Assembly: GCA_022385805.1 (NCBI GenBank)
Contig: MU277677.1
Span: 62,001 to 126,000, forward strand
Source: Pilatotrama ljubarskyi
Lineage: Eukaryota; Basidiomycota; Agaricomycetes; Polyporales; Polyporaceae
Direction: 5' to 3'
DNA: 64,000 bases
The translations under genes were made by a program, and so were the position numbers. Within the stretch, counting starts at the first letter, position 1. Each line of letters begins with the position of its first letter. Positions 22,796-33,289 of the stretch are shown piece after piece. The notes beneath the pieces are model-generated. The model made no database searches, was not told where the DNA came from, and saw only the letters and a list, made by a program, of their open reading frames with translations.

Positions 22796-24331
22796 ATGAA
22801 GTTCACGAAACTGCTTCGCCGGATGTACAAGCGCAAGGGCACGGGGTCCACAATGCCCATGGTAGTGGCTGCACGAACGGACGCCTCCAAGTCGACGTCC
22901 GCCCAAAGCCCCGCGGTCGACAACTTCTCGGAGCCTGAGCTACCGCTACCGCCACCAGGTGCAGACGATGACTACAGTGCTAGGGGAGGCGATATAGCGG
23001 AGGCTGAGCCATCACCATCATCATCATCATCACCCCCACCAGACACTGACGAGGAAGCATCTCACCAAGGGCTACAAGACAGTACTAACGACATTGCTTT
23101 GAACGACGCTACTTCGCCGATTCACCGCCTCCCTCCCGAAGTCTTGATGCAGATACTCTACAACGCGCGTTATCGCCTCCGGGACATCCGCCTCGCCCAC
23201 GTCTGCCGCCGCTGGCGCGAGACCATCCTCGCCATGCCCGAGTTCTGGGCGGCCATGCTGAGACACTTCGAGCTGCAATCACACGACATACGCGTGGGAC
23301 GGGGGATCTACGACGAGTTCCTGGAGCAGTGCCTCGCCCTGTCCACCCCCCGGATGATCAAGCTGAGGCTCTTCTTCAGTGGTGAGCCCGAACGACGGGC
23401 TCTCGCTCAGCACCTCTGGCGGGTCACCGAACTGCGCGTCTCAGTAGCCAGGAGTGAGGCCGCGGTAGCGCTTCTCCGGTTGCTCAGAGAGTCGGACCTA
23501 CCCAACCTCACCGCACTGTGCTACCAGCCGAACGCGGCGGAGATTCCGCCAGTGGTTCTTCCTATGGAGCGTCTCGCGATCAGGTCCCTCACCCGCCTCG
23601 ACGTTCCTGCATCCTCCCTGGCCGTGCCCTGTGCTATAACAAGCCAACTGCAGTATCTCGTCCTGCGCGGGCTCTCCAAGGAGCGACTCCGGCTCATCGA
23701 CGTCTTGAACAGTTGTGCGGCCCTCACCTCTCTGACATTGAGAGGTGTCGGGATCCACTGGCCGCAGCTGCAGCCCGACTCCCTTCCACCCGCTTCCGAG
23801 ACGATCCACTTGCCCGCTCTGCGCGAACTCTCCATCTTCGACACGGACCTCGGCGCGCGGAACGTTCTGGCGCGCCTCGCAGTGCCGTCGACGGTCCATA
23901 TGCACGTCAGCTCCTCGTACTGGCCGCGCTGCGGATTCGAAATCGACGAATTCTTCGCGGCGCCTACATTGCTCACCCGGGACGTCCTCCCTGCCATCAA
24001 GCGCCTCTACCTCGGGAGGCGGACGCGCAAAGGCCCTGTTTTGCTGGTCGGGTACGCGAAGGACGGCACGGAGCGCCTGGTGCTGTCCCTGTGGCGCGAT
24101 TACAATGGAGAGAAGATCCTGGAGGATATCCTGGGTCCCTGGACGAACTCGGAAGTGACGACGCTCACGATCAACCTGCCCCGCTTGCCGCTCTACTGGA
24201 AGGCGAACCAGTACACGCGCAGAACGCTGTTGGACTCTGTCCGGCCCCCGCGCCAACTTACCCGGCTCGAGCTGCTTGGGAACACCCCGCCGGACATCAA
24301 GCGGCTGTTCGTCGGGTGGATCCTGCGTTGA
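22796..24331 (+). CDS. F-box protein, 511 aa
   Basis: A single open frame. The N-terminus is basic, then a disordered acidic and Ser/Pro-rich region holds a poly-Ser run encoded by a TCA/ATC microsatellite near 23012-23030. The F-box follows at about residues 108-155: IHRLPPEVLMQILYNARYRL, then LAHVCRRWRETILAMPEFWA. The remaining 350 residues form leucine-rich-like segments (LTSLTLRGVGIHW, ALRELSIFDTDLG, LTRLELLGNTPP), as in basidiomycete F-box/LRR-like proteins. The likely role is substrate recognition for an SCF ubiquitin ligase; the target is unknown. The frame stops at 24329-24331, but protein-like sequence continues in the +1 frame to 24612, so an unrecognised short intron or a frameshift at the 3' end is possible. 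The gene is unrelated at sequence level to the F-box gene at 6537. Confidence 0.82.
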   Translation: MKFTKLLRRMYKRKGTGSTMPMVVAARTDASKSTSAQSPAVDNFSEPELPLPPPGADDDYSARGGDIAEAEPSPSSSSSPPPDTDEEASHQGLQDSTNDIALNDATSPIHRLPPEVLMQILYNARYRLRDIRLAHVCRRWRETILAMPEFWAAMLRHFELQSHDIRVGRGIYDEFLEQCLALSTPRMIKLRLFFSGEPERRALAQHLWRVTELRVSVARSEAAVALLRLLRESDLPNLTALCYQPNAAEIPPVVLPMERLAIRSLTRLDVPASSLAVPCAITSQLQYLVLRGLSKERLRLIDVLNSCAALTSLTLRGVGIHWPQLQPDSLPPASETIHLPALRELSIFDTDLGARNVLARLAVPSTVHMHVSSSYWPRCGFEIDEFFAAPTLLTRDVLPAIKRLYLGRRTRKGPVLLVGYAKDGTERLVLSLWRDYNGEKILEDILGPWTNSEVTTLTINLPRLPLYWKANQYTRRTLLDSVRPPRQLTRLELLGNTPPDIKRLFVGWILR

Positions 24332-25111
24332 CGCTCTGCTGGATATACGGCGCAGAAGAGGGCCGGGGGGAGGCGAATCGGGCGCCGGAAGCGGACGTCC
24401 TGGAGGAGACCCTCCGCGAGTGCGGCCGTGCAAGAAGTCAACCGCGGCTGGGAAAGATGCAGCTTTACGGTACCTGGGAGAGCGGTATGATCGTTCCGAG
24501 TCCTGGTGTTGTGCCCGCTGACCTCGGGCGTGCGGTGGTGATACATCCGCCTTTCCGTGCCGTTCCCCACCAGGCCGTGGAGGAGGAAGCGTTCGATGTT
24601 GTTGTGGTCTAGAGGGCGAAGGTGCCAACTCGGATGGGGCGGTGATCGAGTTCGTGTGCGCTGCGTACACTTCGAATGAGGATATCTCTTACTGTACGAT
24701 TGCGATGGGCGGTAAGTGGCGCTGTCCTCACCAGCGTCGCCGATACCATCGCTGATCGCCTTACATCCTGCGATGACTAGCCATGTTCGCCAACGGTGGT
24801 CAAGAGGCTAGTCAGAACTGGAGGAAGCACAAGGCCAGACGCGCGCGTCACTGAGAGGGCCAGTCAGACGGCAACAAGTCTATCTATCCATCGACCGCGG
24901 GAAGCCATGACAGGAGGTTACCTAATGAAAAGCAACTTAGCGCCGATGGGGGACAGGATATAGTATGAAAGCAGCGGCGCAGCGAAGGTTCGGCGGCATT
25001 GGCACCCGGCGTGCATGTCACACTGGCACCCACACACCTCTCATTCATGATAGCTATCCAAAGTCAAAATTAAGATGTACGCGCGGTCCGAGAGGCGCAG
25101 TTACTGTACAA
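24332..25111. other. Spacer downstream of the F-box gene
   Basis: 780 bp. The first 280 bp hold an open +1 frame that may be a lost or unspliced C-terminus of the F-box protein. The rest, up to the convergent P450 gene 2, shows no gene. Confidence 0.4.
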
Positions 25112-27508
25112 TCACACCTTGAGACGCGTCACACGAAGAGGCATCTCGGACTTGCTGCTCTCCTCGCCAACCGTCGGGTAGGCGACCCCGGCAGCGTTCC
25201 AGCAGATCGGCTTGTCTGCGAGCTCGAACTTGAACGCCGGGAGCAGTGTGGCAAGGACGACCTCTGCGTGAGGATGCATCAGTGTCGTGTGGATGAGCTG
25301 GGAAACGAGAGCACGCACTCATCTCCAGCTGCGAGAACTTGAAGCCGCTGTAGTGCTGTCAGCTGTGCCACAAAGAACGAGCGACGAGTAGACTCACATG
25401 CAAGCTCTGCCGCCACCGATGAACGTCATACTGTCGTGCAAAACGTCGGTGAGCTTCTCGCACGCCTCATGGTCTACCTCCCGTGATAGCACTCACAGGT
25501 GAGAATACACGCCAGGAATATGGGCATCCTCGAGCGCCCGAGGAAGCGGCTTCATCCACCGCTCCGGGTCCCATTCGTACGCGTCCTCTCCCCAGATCGC
25601 CTTGTTACAGTTGCTGCCGATGATGTCTGTGATGATCCGCGTACCCTTCTTGACCGGGATGGACTCCAATATCGTTCCGTCCAGAGCACGGACGGGTGTC
25701 GAGAGCGGGAGGACTCCGTCCTTGCGCGCACTGATGAGGCGCATTAGCTTCGGAAACGATGAACCCTTAAAAGAACAACGAAACCTACACTCGCATGAGG
25801 GAGGAGACAGGCGGGAAGCTGTGCATCTCCGTTTCAGTTCGCGGAGGCATGAGGTAATCACTTCGGTACATACCGTCGCAGGGTCTCGCGGCAAACGGCA
25901 TCGAGGTAAGGCAACTCCATGACCTCGTCATACTCAAGATCCCTTAGCTTTCCAGTGCCGTCATCGCGCGCGCGAGCAATTTCTTCTCGCAATTTCTCCT
26001 GAACCTCCGGATGCAGGGTGAGCTGGTGGAGGATTCGAGAGAGAGCATTAGACGTGGTATCCATGGCGGCTAACACGAGTGTCCTGAGAGAAGGATGATA
26101 CGTTCTCAGAGAGCTGGCTCGCCTGGAGTAGACTGGAAAGACTCACGAGACTTGAGCGATGACCTCCTCGTCCTTCAGTCGGTCTTCCTCGGAGGCATTC
26201 ATGTTGGCTCGCACTGCAGTGTCCAGATGAGATCAGAGACGTCCGCTACTGAATGACTCCTCTAGGGTGGCTTGAAACTCACAGAGGACGCTCATGATAT
26301 CCTTGCCTTCGCCCACTTGGTGCTTTAGAGCCTCATCTCCCCGTTCCAGAGCAGCCTTCTTCTCGTTGACAATTGTCAGCGAGGTCGTGTACAACGCTTC
26401 GCTGATCTCGCGCATCTGCTGGGCGGCACGATTTGGGATCCACTTCACCGCCCGCCGCCGGAACCATGCAGGGCCCATCCGTTCAGCGTACGGAAGGAGT
26501 CGACGCATTATCAGAGGAAGGCGTGACTGGACAGGGCTGTAGGGTGTCGTATCAGCCCACTGCAACACTCCACGTTATGAAGAAGAAGTCGATAGACGTA
26601 CAAATAGGCTTTCACAGAGTCAGCGAAGGCGTCCGCGACGTCCTCGGTAAGTGGGTCGAAAGAATGTCCGAGTCCACCTTGGCCGATGAGCTCGAGCGCG
26701 GTCCTGCCCATCCACCCGAGCATGTCCAGCTCCTGTGGGCCATCCTTGACTCGCAAGGCGATTGCCTCCTCCAGCTACGAAGCGTATTGTAAGCGAGGCT
26801 GCACGTGGGATATGGTTAAGTCCTACCTTATGGATGATGCGGGTGAAAATCGGCGTCATCTCCCGCAGATGCTTGGCGGAGAACAGCGGGTTCAGCATCT
26901 TGCGCTGGCGGCGGTGCTGTTCCCCTGTGCAATGGGTGTCAATAGAGCGCGAGTACGAAAACAAGTGCGCGGCCGCTCACCGAGCGTGGCGAGCAGTCCC
27001 GGACCAATGTAAAGGTTGAAACTCCTGGAGGAACGTCAGTATTGCTCTATATCATGCCCACCAGAGCTGCGAACGTACGCAAGAAGGACCTCGCTCTCCT
27101 CGAAGACGTCTTGATCTTTCACGTATATGCTGTGCAATGCTCGAGGATCGAAGGTGTACAGCATCTTTCTCTACTCACAGTTCCGGTAAGCAAAACGTAG
27201 GGAGTGAATGAGGAACCGCGCTTTACACTTAGGAATCCGTAGATCGTGAAGAGGCTACCGTATTGCTCAACTAGCTCTCTTTCGAAGCGCCATGCGTTGT
27301 GGCGGTCAAATAACTGCAGGATGTTACCTAGGGAAACGATTCAGCAGTCATACACGTCAGGGCATTCGCACAACGCACCGCCGACATATGATCCCGGCTT
27401 CGGACCGGAAATATTGTCCAGTATCGACTTGGACAACTTAGCCCGCAGGAGCCGCCATCCGATGTAAAGTGCGAGAGCGCATCCGAGAAGCTGTTGTAAA
27501 GGGGACAT
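25112..27508 (-). CDS. Cytochrome P450 (gene 2), about 548 aa
   Basis: Fourteen exons on the minus strand: 27508-27379, 27327-27227, 27170-27079, 27024-26981, 26924-26827, 26774-26602, 26536-26283, 26213-26147, 26083-25874, 25818-25789, 25730-25497, 25430-25398, 25347-25319, 25263-25112. The N-terminal anchor is LLGCALALYIGWRLL. The I-helix is TLVLAAMDTTSNAL, the ExxR helix ETLRR, the meander YEWDPERWM and the haem loop FIGGGRACIGF. Nearly every exon length equals that of gene 3 at 29329, and most equal those of gene 1. Compared with gene 1 it has one more intron (25873-25819), just after ETLRR. The substrate is unknown. A TATA motif lies 53 bases upstream of the ATG. It is probably a recent tandem duplicate of gene 3. 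Confidence 0.93.
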
Positions 27509-27560
27509 GGGGGTTTAAGTGAGAGGAAGTATGGCGTATACATTGTCCCGAACGTGAGAT

Positions 27561-27568
27561 CTTATATA
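27561..27568 (-). promoter_or_regulatory. TATA box of P450 gene 2
   Basis: TATATAAG on the minus strand, 53 bases upstream of the start codon at 27508. Confidence 0.55.
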
Positions 27569-28189
27569 GTACGCGCGCAGGCTACGCGGAAGTCGGATTT
27601 CAGCTGTGCTTGCGTACCTGCCCGGCACACTGGCAGGCTCAGATGGCACTGGAGATACCGGTGGCTCTCATGATCATTGCTTGCCGAAGGCGCAGCTACC
27701 CCCTGTTACTTTGACTAGGTTGACGAAGGTCTCCGGCAAAACTAAGGAGAAGCGTCGATGTGGGAGTTAGTATGAGGAATGTCTACTGCTATCCGGACGC
27801 TCCGGTTCACTCGGGCTCGGACTGACCCACCGACTTTTCCGTTTCCCGTCTGGCGGTCTCATCTCCGCTGTTATGTTTACTGACTGGCGAGAAGAGTCCG
27901 ACGTGGCAGATAACGGACGAGCGGCATCATCCCGAGAGGAGTTTGAGTCAGCAGCAATCATGGTGGCGGGCCAGTGCGGGCGCCTACTCGCTGCCACTGG
28001 CACCCCGGGCCTGCGCTGCGCGCTGCAGGCACCCACCGGTCGATGGAGCTATATAAGCAGCGATTACAGAGTCGGACAGTTACTCGGAAATGCTGTAAAC
28101 TTCATCGATCGACGTCAACGCTATGTATGACGATGCCTATGCATTTCGGAAGTATCGCGGTGGTTATTGGACTAAATTATTGACTTTGC
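27569..28189. other. Intergenic with a + strand TATA box
   Basis: No protein gene is recognised. A clean TATATAAG at 28050-28057 on the + strand points toward the repeats and the assembly gap. It could belong to a transcription unit hidden by the gap. Confidence 0.4.
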
Positions 28190-28409
28190 TCATGCCCCGT
28201 CGTTCCCCGCGCTTCACCGCCATAACCCGTCGAAGCGCGCGAATCCTGCATGTGCCCCGTCGTTCCTCATCATTCCCCCTCGTACCCGCGCGTTCCGTCT
28301 GATGCCCTCTCCTTCGACGTAAATCACCGTCGTTACCCGACCTTCGTAAACCCCATAATTCCCCGCCATGCACCAAAATTCCCCGTCATGAGGTATTCTG
28401 TGGACTTGA
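28190..28409 (-). repeat. Degenerate repeats at the left edge of the gap
   Basis: On the minus strand a core like GGAACGACGGGGCA or GACGGGGAATT recurs at least five times at irregular spacing. Translated on that strand it gives recurring RNDGAHAGFA and MTGNFGAW-like peptides. The block touches the N gap, so the gap probably spans more of the same repeat. Confidence 0.5.
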
Positions 28410-28964
28410 NNNNNNNNNNNNNNNNNNNNNNNNNNNNNNNNNNNNNNNNNNNNNNNNNNNNNNNNNNNNNNNNNNNNNNNNNNNNNNNNNNNNNNNNNNN
28501 NNNNNNNNNNNNNNNNNNNNNNNNNNNNNNNNNNNNNNNNNNNNNNNNNNNNNNNNNNNNNNNNNNNNNNNNNNNNNNNNNNNNNNNNNNNNNNNNNNNN
28601 NNNNNNNNNNNNNNNNNNNNNNNNNNNNNNNNNNNNNNNNNNNNNNNNNNNNNNNNNNNNNNNNNNNNNNNNNNNNNNNNNNNNNNNNNNNNNNNNNNNN
28701 NNNNNNNNNNNNNNNNNNNNNNNNNNNNNNNNNNNNNNNNNNNNNNNNNNNNNNNNNNNNNNNNNNNNNNNNNNNNNNNNNNNNNNNNNNNNNNNNNNNN
28801 NNNNNNNNNNNNNNNNNNNNNNNNNNNNNNNNNNNNNNNNNNNNNNNNNNNNNNNNNNNNNNNNNNNNNNNNNNNNNNNNNNNNNNNNNNNNNNNNNNNN
28901 NNNNNNNNNNNNNNNNNNNNNNNNNNNNNNNNNNNNNNNNNNNNNNNNNNNNNNNNNNNNNNNN
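28410..28964. other. Assembly gap (555 N)
   Basis: Unknown sequence. Apparent ORFs across it are artefacts of unresolved codons. Confidence 1.
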
Positions 28965-29328
28965 GGAGAGTGAGCAGGTACAGCGGAGCACATGCAGGAA
29001 TCAGTGTGCTGGAGGGTGTCTGATGAGGCAGAAGCGGGTTTCTCGAGGAAATAGCAAATTCAATAGCATAAAGTCCAGTAAACCACCTCATACGGAAGAC
29101 GTGGATGCTTCAGCATTGATGGTAGGCTACGCTTACTACCGTGACAACTTCCCGCGCCGAGCGTCAGCGAAGAGGAAGAGGGCAGGCGGGTCGGTGGAAA
29201 CTTAGCTTTACCATTATATCTGAGTCCGTTGGTGATGCCTTGGTGCACCCGCCGTGGTGGCCGAATGCACCACCCGCATGAGCGCGAAATCAAGATAGAG
29301 ACACAGTGCTACAGCCACAATCGCGCGA
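28965..29328. other. Right flank of the gap, no gene recognised
   Basis: 364 bp between the gap and the 3' end of P450 gene 3. The first 45 bases (about 28984-29020) resemble the left-flank repeat in inverted orientation, sharing GCACATGCAGGA followed by TC. Confidence 0.45.
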
Positions 29329-31723
29329 TCATACTTTGAGACGAGTCACACGAAGAGGCATCTCGGACTTGTTGCTCTCCGCGCCAACGGTGGGGTAGGC
29401 GACCCCGGCAGCGTTCCAGTAGATCGGCTTGTCCGAGAGCTCGAATTTGAACGCTGGAATCAACATCGCGAGGACCACCTCTGCGGAGTGTGTCTTCGTC
29501 AGTCCAGGGTGCGTCAAAGATGGAGCGAGAGTACGTACTCATCTCGAGCTGTGAGAACTTGAAGCCACTGTATTACCGTTAGCTAGGGTCATGAGCATAC
29601 GCGACGTCTGGACTCACATGCAAGCTCTGCCGCCACCGATGAACGTCATCCTGTCGCGCCGTACCCGGGTAAGCCACTCGCATAGCCGGAAGATATACCC
29701 ACAACACTCACAGGTGAGAGTACACCCCAGGAATGCGGGCTTCCTCGAGCGCGCGGGGGAGCGGCTTCATCCACCGCTCTGGGTTCCATTCGTACGCGTC
29801 TTCTCCCCAGAGCTCCTTGTTGCAATTGCTCGCGCGAATGTCTGTGAAAATCAGGGTGCCTTTCTTGACCGGGATGGAGTCTAACATCGTCCCATCGAGG
29901 GCGGGAACGGGCGCTGAGAGCGGGAGGACGCCGTCCTTGCGAGCACTGCTAACGGGCGTTAGCTTCCGCAGAGGTTATCTCTCAGGAACCGGAGATGACC
30001 CACACTCGCACAAGGGCAGAGACGGGGGGAAATCTGTAGAAGCTGGTCCTTAGTACGTGGACGCCGAAAAGTATCGGCTGACGCTGACCTTCGCAAGGTT
30101 TCACGACATACGGCATCGAGGTAAGGCAACTCCATGACTTCGTCGTAGTCGAGGTCTCTGAGCTTGCCAGTTCCGTCATCGCGAGCCCGAACGAGCTCCT
30201 CGCGCAGCTTCTCTTGCACCTCAGGATGCAAGGACAACTGGTGAAGGATGCGAGAAAGGGCGTTGGACGTCGTATCCATGGCCGCTAGCACGAGCGTCCT
30301 ACATGACAGAAAGGTACGTCTCAGGCTACATGTGCACGTCATGTAGGCTCGGGACACTCACGATACTTGGGCGATGACCTCCTCGTCTTGTAGGCGATCT
30401 TCTTCGGATGCGTTCATATTGGCTCGGACTGAAAACGTTCAGGTACGGAGGCGTCAGACATCCGACCCACAGCCCTCCCATTCAGACTCACGCAGGACGC
30501 TCATGATATCCTTGCCTTCGCCAACCTGCTGCTTCAGAGCCTCGTCACCCCGTTCCACGGCAGCCTTCTTCTCGTTGACGATCTGAAGAGACGACGCATG
30601 CAGCGCATGGCTGATCTCGCGCATTTGCTGGGCGGCACTGTTCGGAATCCATTTCACTGCCCTCCTTCGGAACCACGCAGGACCCATTCGATGGGCTAAA
30701 GGCAGGAGCCGTCGCATGAGCAAGGGAAGGTCTGATTGCACAGGGCTTGCAGGGTGTCGCATGAGCTGGGCGCCATGGCCTAATGACATAAGCAGGAGAC
30801 TTGGGCACGTACAAGTACGCTTTCACGGAGTCCGTGAACTCGTCCGCGACGTCCTCGGTGAGGGGGTCGAACGAGTGCCCCAGCCCGCCCTGACCGATGA
30901 GCTCGAGCGCTGTCCTGCCCATCCACCCGAGCACGTCGATCTCTTGCGGACCGTCCTTGACTCGTGAGGCGATCGCCTCTTCGAGCTGCGAAAGATTCTG
31001 TCAGCCAGGGTATTTCCCTTTGGGATAGGTCAACAATTGACCCTATGTATGACATGAGTGAATATCGGCGTCATCTCCCGCAGATGTTCGGCCGAGAAGA
31101 GTGGATTGAGCATCTTCCGCTGTCGGCGGTGCTGCTCTCCTGTGTCCCTAGTTAGTAAATAGAGACGCGTACGCAAGGGGACAGGTCGCTCACCCAGCGT
31201 GGCAAGTAATCCGGGACCGATGAAAAGACCGAAGCTCCTGGAGAGACGTTAGTGCCGCTGCATCGTGCTCTGATAGTCAAGCATACGCAAGAAGCATCTC
31301 GCTCTCCTCAAAAACGTCTTGGTCCTTCACGTATATGCTGTGCAAAGCTCGAGGGTCGAAGGTGTAGAGCATCTTTGTCTGTACGTTCTCCTGGGTGAGC
31401 GAATCTCACACATCGAATGGATATTGTAGTCGTACTTACACTCAGGAACCCATAAACAGTGAATAGACGGCCATATTGCTCGACGAGAGCTGTTCCATAG
31501 GGCCATGCGTCATGGCGATCGATCAGCCTGGCAAAGTTGCCTATAGAGGGACGTTTCAACACATGACAAGCTCATGCTCAGCGTGAGACTCACCTCCGAG
31601 ATACGATGCCGGCTCAGGTCCGGGAATATTATCGAGAAATGACTTGACAGACCTAGCCCGAAGGAGTCGCCATCCGATGTAGAGTGCGAGAGCACACCCG
31701 AAAAGCTGCTGTAAGGAGGACAT
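29329..31723 (-). CDS. Cytochrome P450 (gene 3), about 548 aa
   Basis: Fourteen exons: 31723-31594, 31540-31440, 31378-31287, 31237-31194, 31139-31042, 30985-30813, 30745-30492, 30428-30362, 30298-30089, 30033-30004, 29945-29712, 29650-29618, 29567-29539, 29480-29329. Exon lengths are identical to gene 2. Key motifs are an N-terminal anchor (LFGCALALYIGWRLL), TLVLAAMDTTSNAL, ETLRR, YEWNPERWMKPLP and the haem loop FIGGGRACIGF. The acceptor of exon 7 is an unusual AAG. The substrate is unknown. Shared gene structure, orientation and close sequence to gene 2 indicate tandem duplication. Both frames are intact with all catalytic residues, so both look functional. Confidence 0.93.
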
Positions 31724-33289
31724 GATGGGGGTGTAGGTGCAGTGAAGTGCGGCGTATACATGGACCCGGGCCCAGGGCTTTTAATCATCGCACGAGGCTA
31801 CGGAAGTGGAAGCTGCGCTTGCGTACGTGGCCGGCACTCAGGTGGATGTGAGGAGCTCTCATTGTCAGTGCTTGCCGACGGCGCAGCTGCACCTTGTTCA
31901 TAATCTTCAGGCTGACGCAGGCTTCGGCAAGATGGCTGTTCTGACCGTGTGCAGGTACTTACATGGACGGTGATATGAAGACGATTGCGCAAACGGATGC
32001 GGCTATCCGGCCACTCCGATTTACACGGACAGGGGGGGTGACCCACCACTTGCTCCGTTTTGTGATAGATGAATAGCCATCCTCTACCTATTTGCAGTGT
32101 TACAAGCCAGGAGGCCCCAGCATTCAACAGAATCAGTGCTGCCACAGTACGCGCCGAGGTGCGCTATCGTAGAGCCGTGCCAGTGCAACCTGACTGGTCG
32201 GACTGCATGAAAGGGCCTATTGATCTAGTACTCGCCACCTAGTACTCTAATCGGAATCGCCAGCCAGCCTGTTGACGTATGCTAGTTTCCAGTGAGTATT
32301 CAGAACGTCGATGTTTGCCCGGCCGAACATTTTCCTCGACCTCTCTCTGGCCTCATTTGTCACCATCGTACGCGTGCACATGGAGGCAGTGGCCTTGAGA
32401 GAGGAAGATGTCGATCCTCGGGCGTCGGCATCATGGGCGGGATAGAAGTGGCCGTGGGAATTTGTGATGCCCCTCCTCGAAATTCGAATCCAGTGCAACA
32501 TGTACTTGCATCGCATACACATCCATACGTTGTCCAGTCAATATCTCAGCCCTCTCAGTTCCGACTCGGAGCGTGCATCCTCAAGCAACTCTTGCAAACA
32601 TGGCTGTGAACGTCTGCGTGGCACGCGTACTACTCAACGGTCATTCGGGTGCATGGCACGAGGGACGCCCGTATGCTAGTGTGGCAGGCAGTACTACGCC
32701 GGAGCGTGTACAAAACGAGTCCCAGGTTACTATGCACTTCGACGTGCAGCCCATGAACGATCATCCGCAGGGACCATGGAACAGGTATGCGAGTTCGCGT
32801 TCCAGAGGCAGTTGAGAAGATGGAAGCTGATCTCTTGCTTCCTCTTCTGATTATATGGCCAAGGAAACAGATGAGGTGGTCTGTTGTGACTGTGGAAGCC
32901 ATTCCTCGGCGCTGGTAGACGTTGGCGTCTTGGTGTGAGACGCCGGGACACTACATCGGAGTCGAGGTCTGTATCCCGCTTTCTTCGATGAACTGGTCAT
33001 TGGCGCATGCGACTTGTCCCACCCTCTCTCGCTCACCTCATCTTGGTGTGAGCAACCACAAGAGCTGAGGTCCTCAATACAGGCATGGCCTTGAGGGACA
33101 TTGTCACCATGAGGGTTCCTCGCACGTGCAGCACCAGTAACAGGTGTACATCGCCGTGGAACCATGCTACTAGAGCGGCGCTCACAGGTGGTTCATCCAT
33201 CTCATCGCGAGTCCTGAATCAAGAGCTGATATCGCGGACGCTGATCATCTTTAAGAACTCAGTGAGTCCTTGGCGATATTTGTCTAGAC
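31724..33289. other. Intergenic, no gene recognised
   Basis: 1.57 kb containing the promoter of P450 gene 3 and of the gene at 33290. ORFs are short (up to about 115 codons) and without recognisable features. Confidence 0.4.

Noticed and set aside
23498..24670. 390-codon open frame on the minus strand
   Set aside because: It is antisense to the F-box gene and mirrors its GC-rich codon pattern; composition is Arg/Pro/Gln-rich without domains.
28214..29091. Several 200-260-codon frames across 28.2-29.1 kb
   Set aside because: They exist only because the 555 N are read as open codons.
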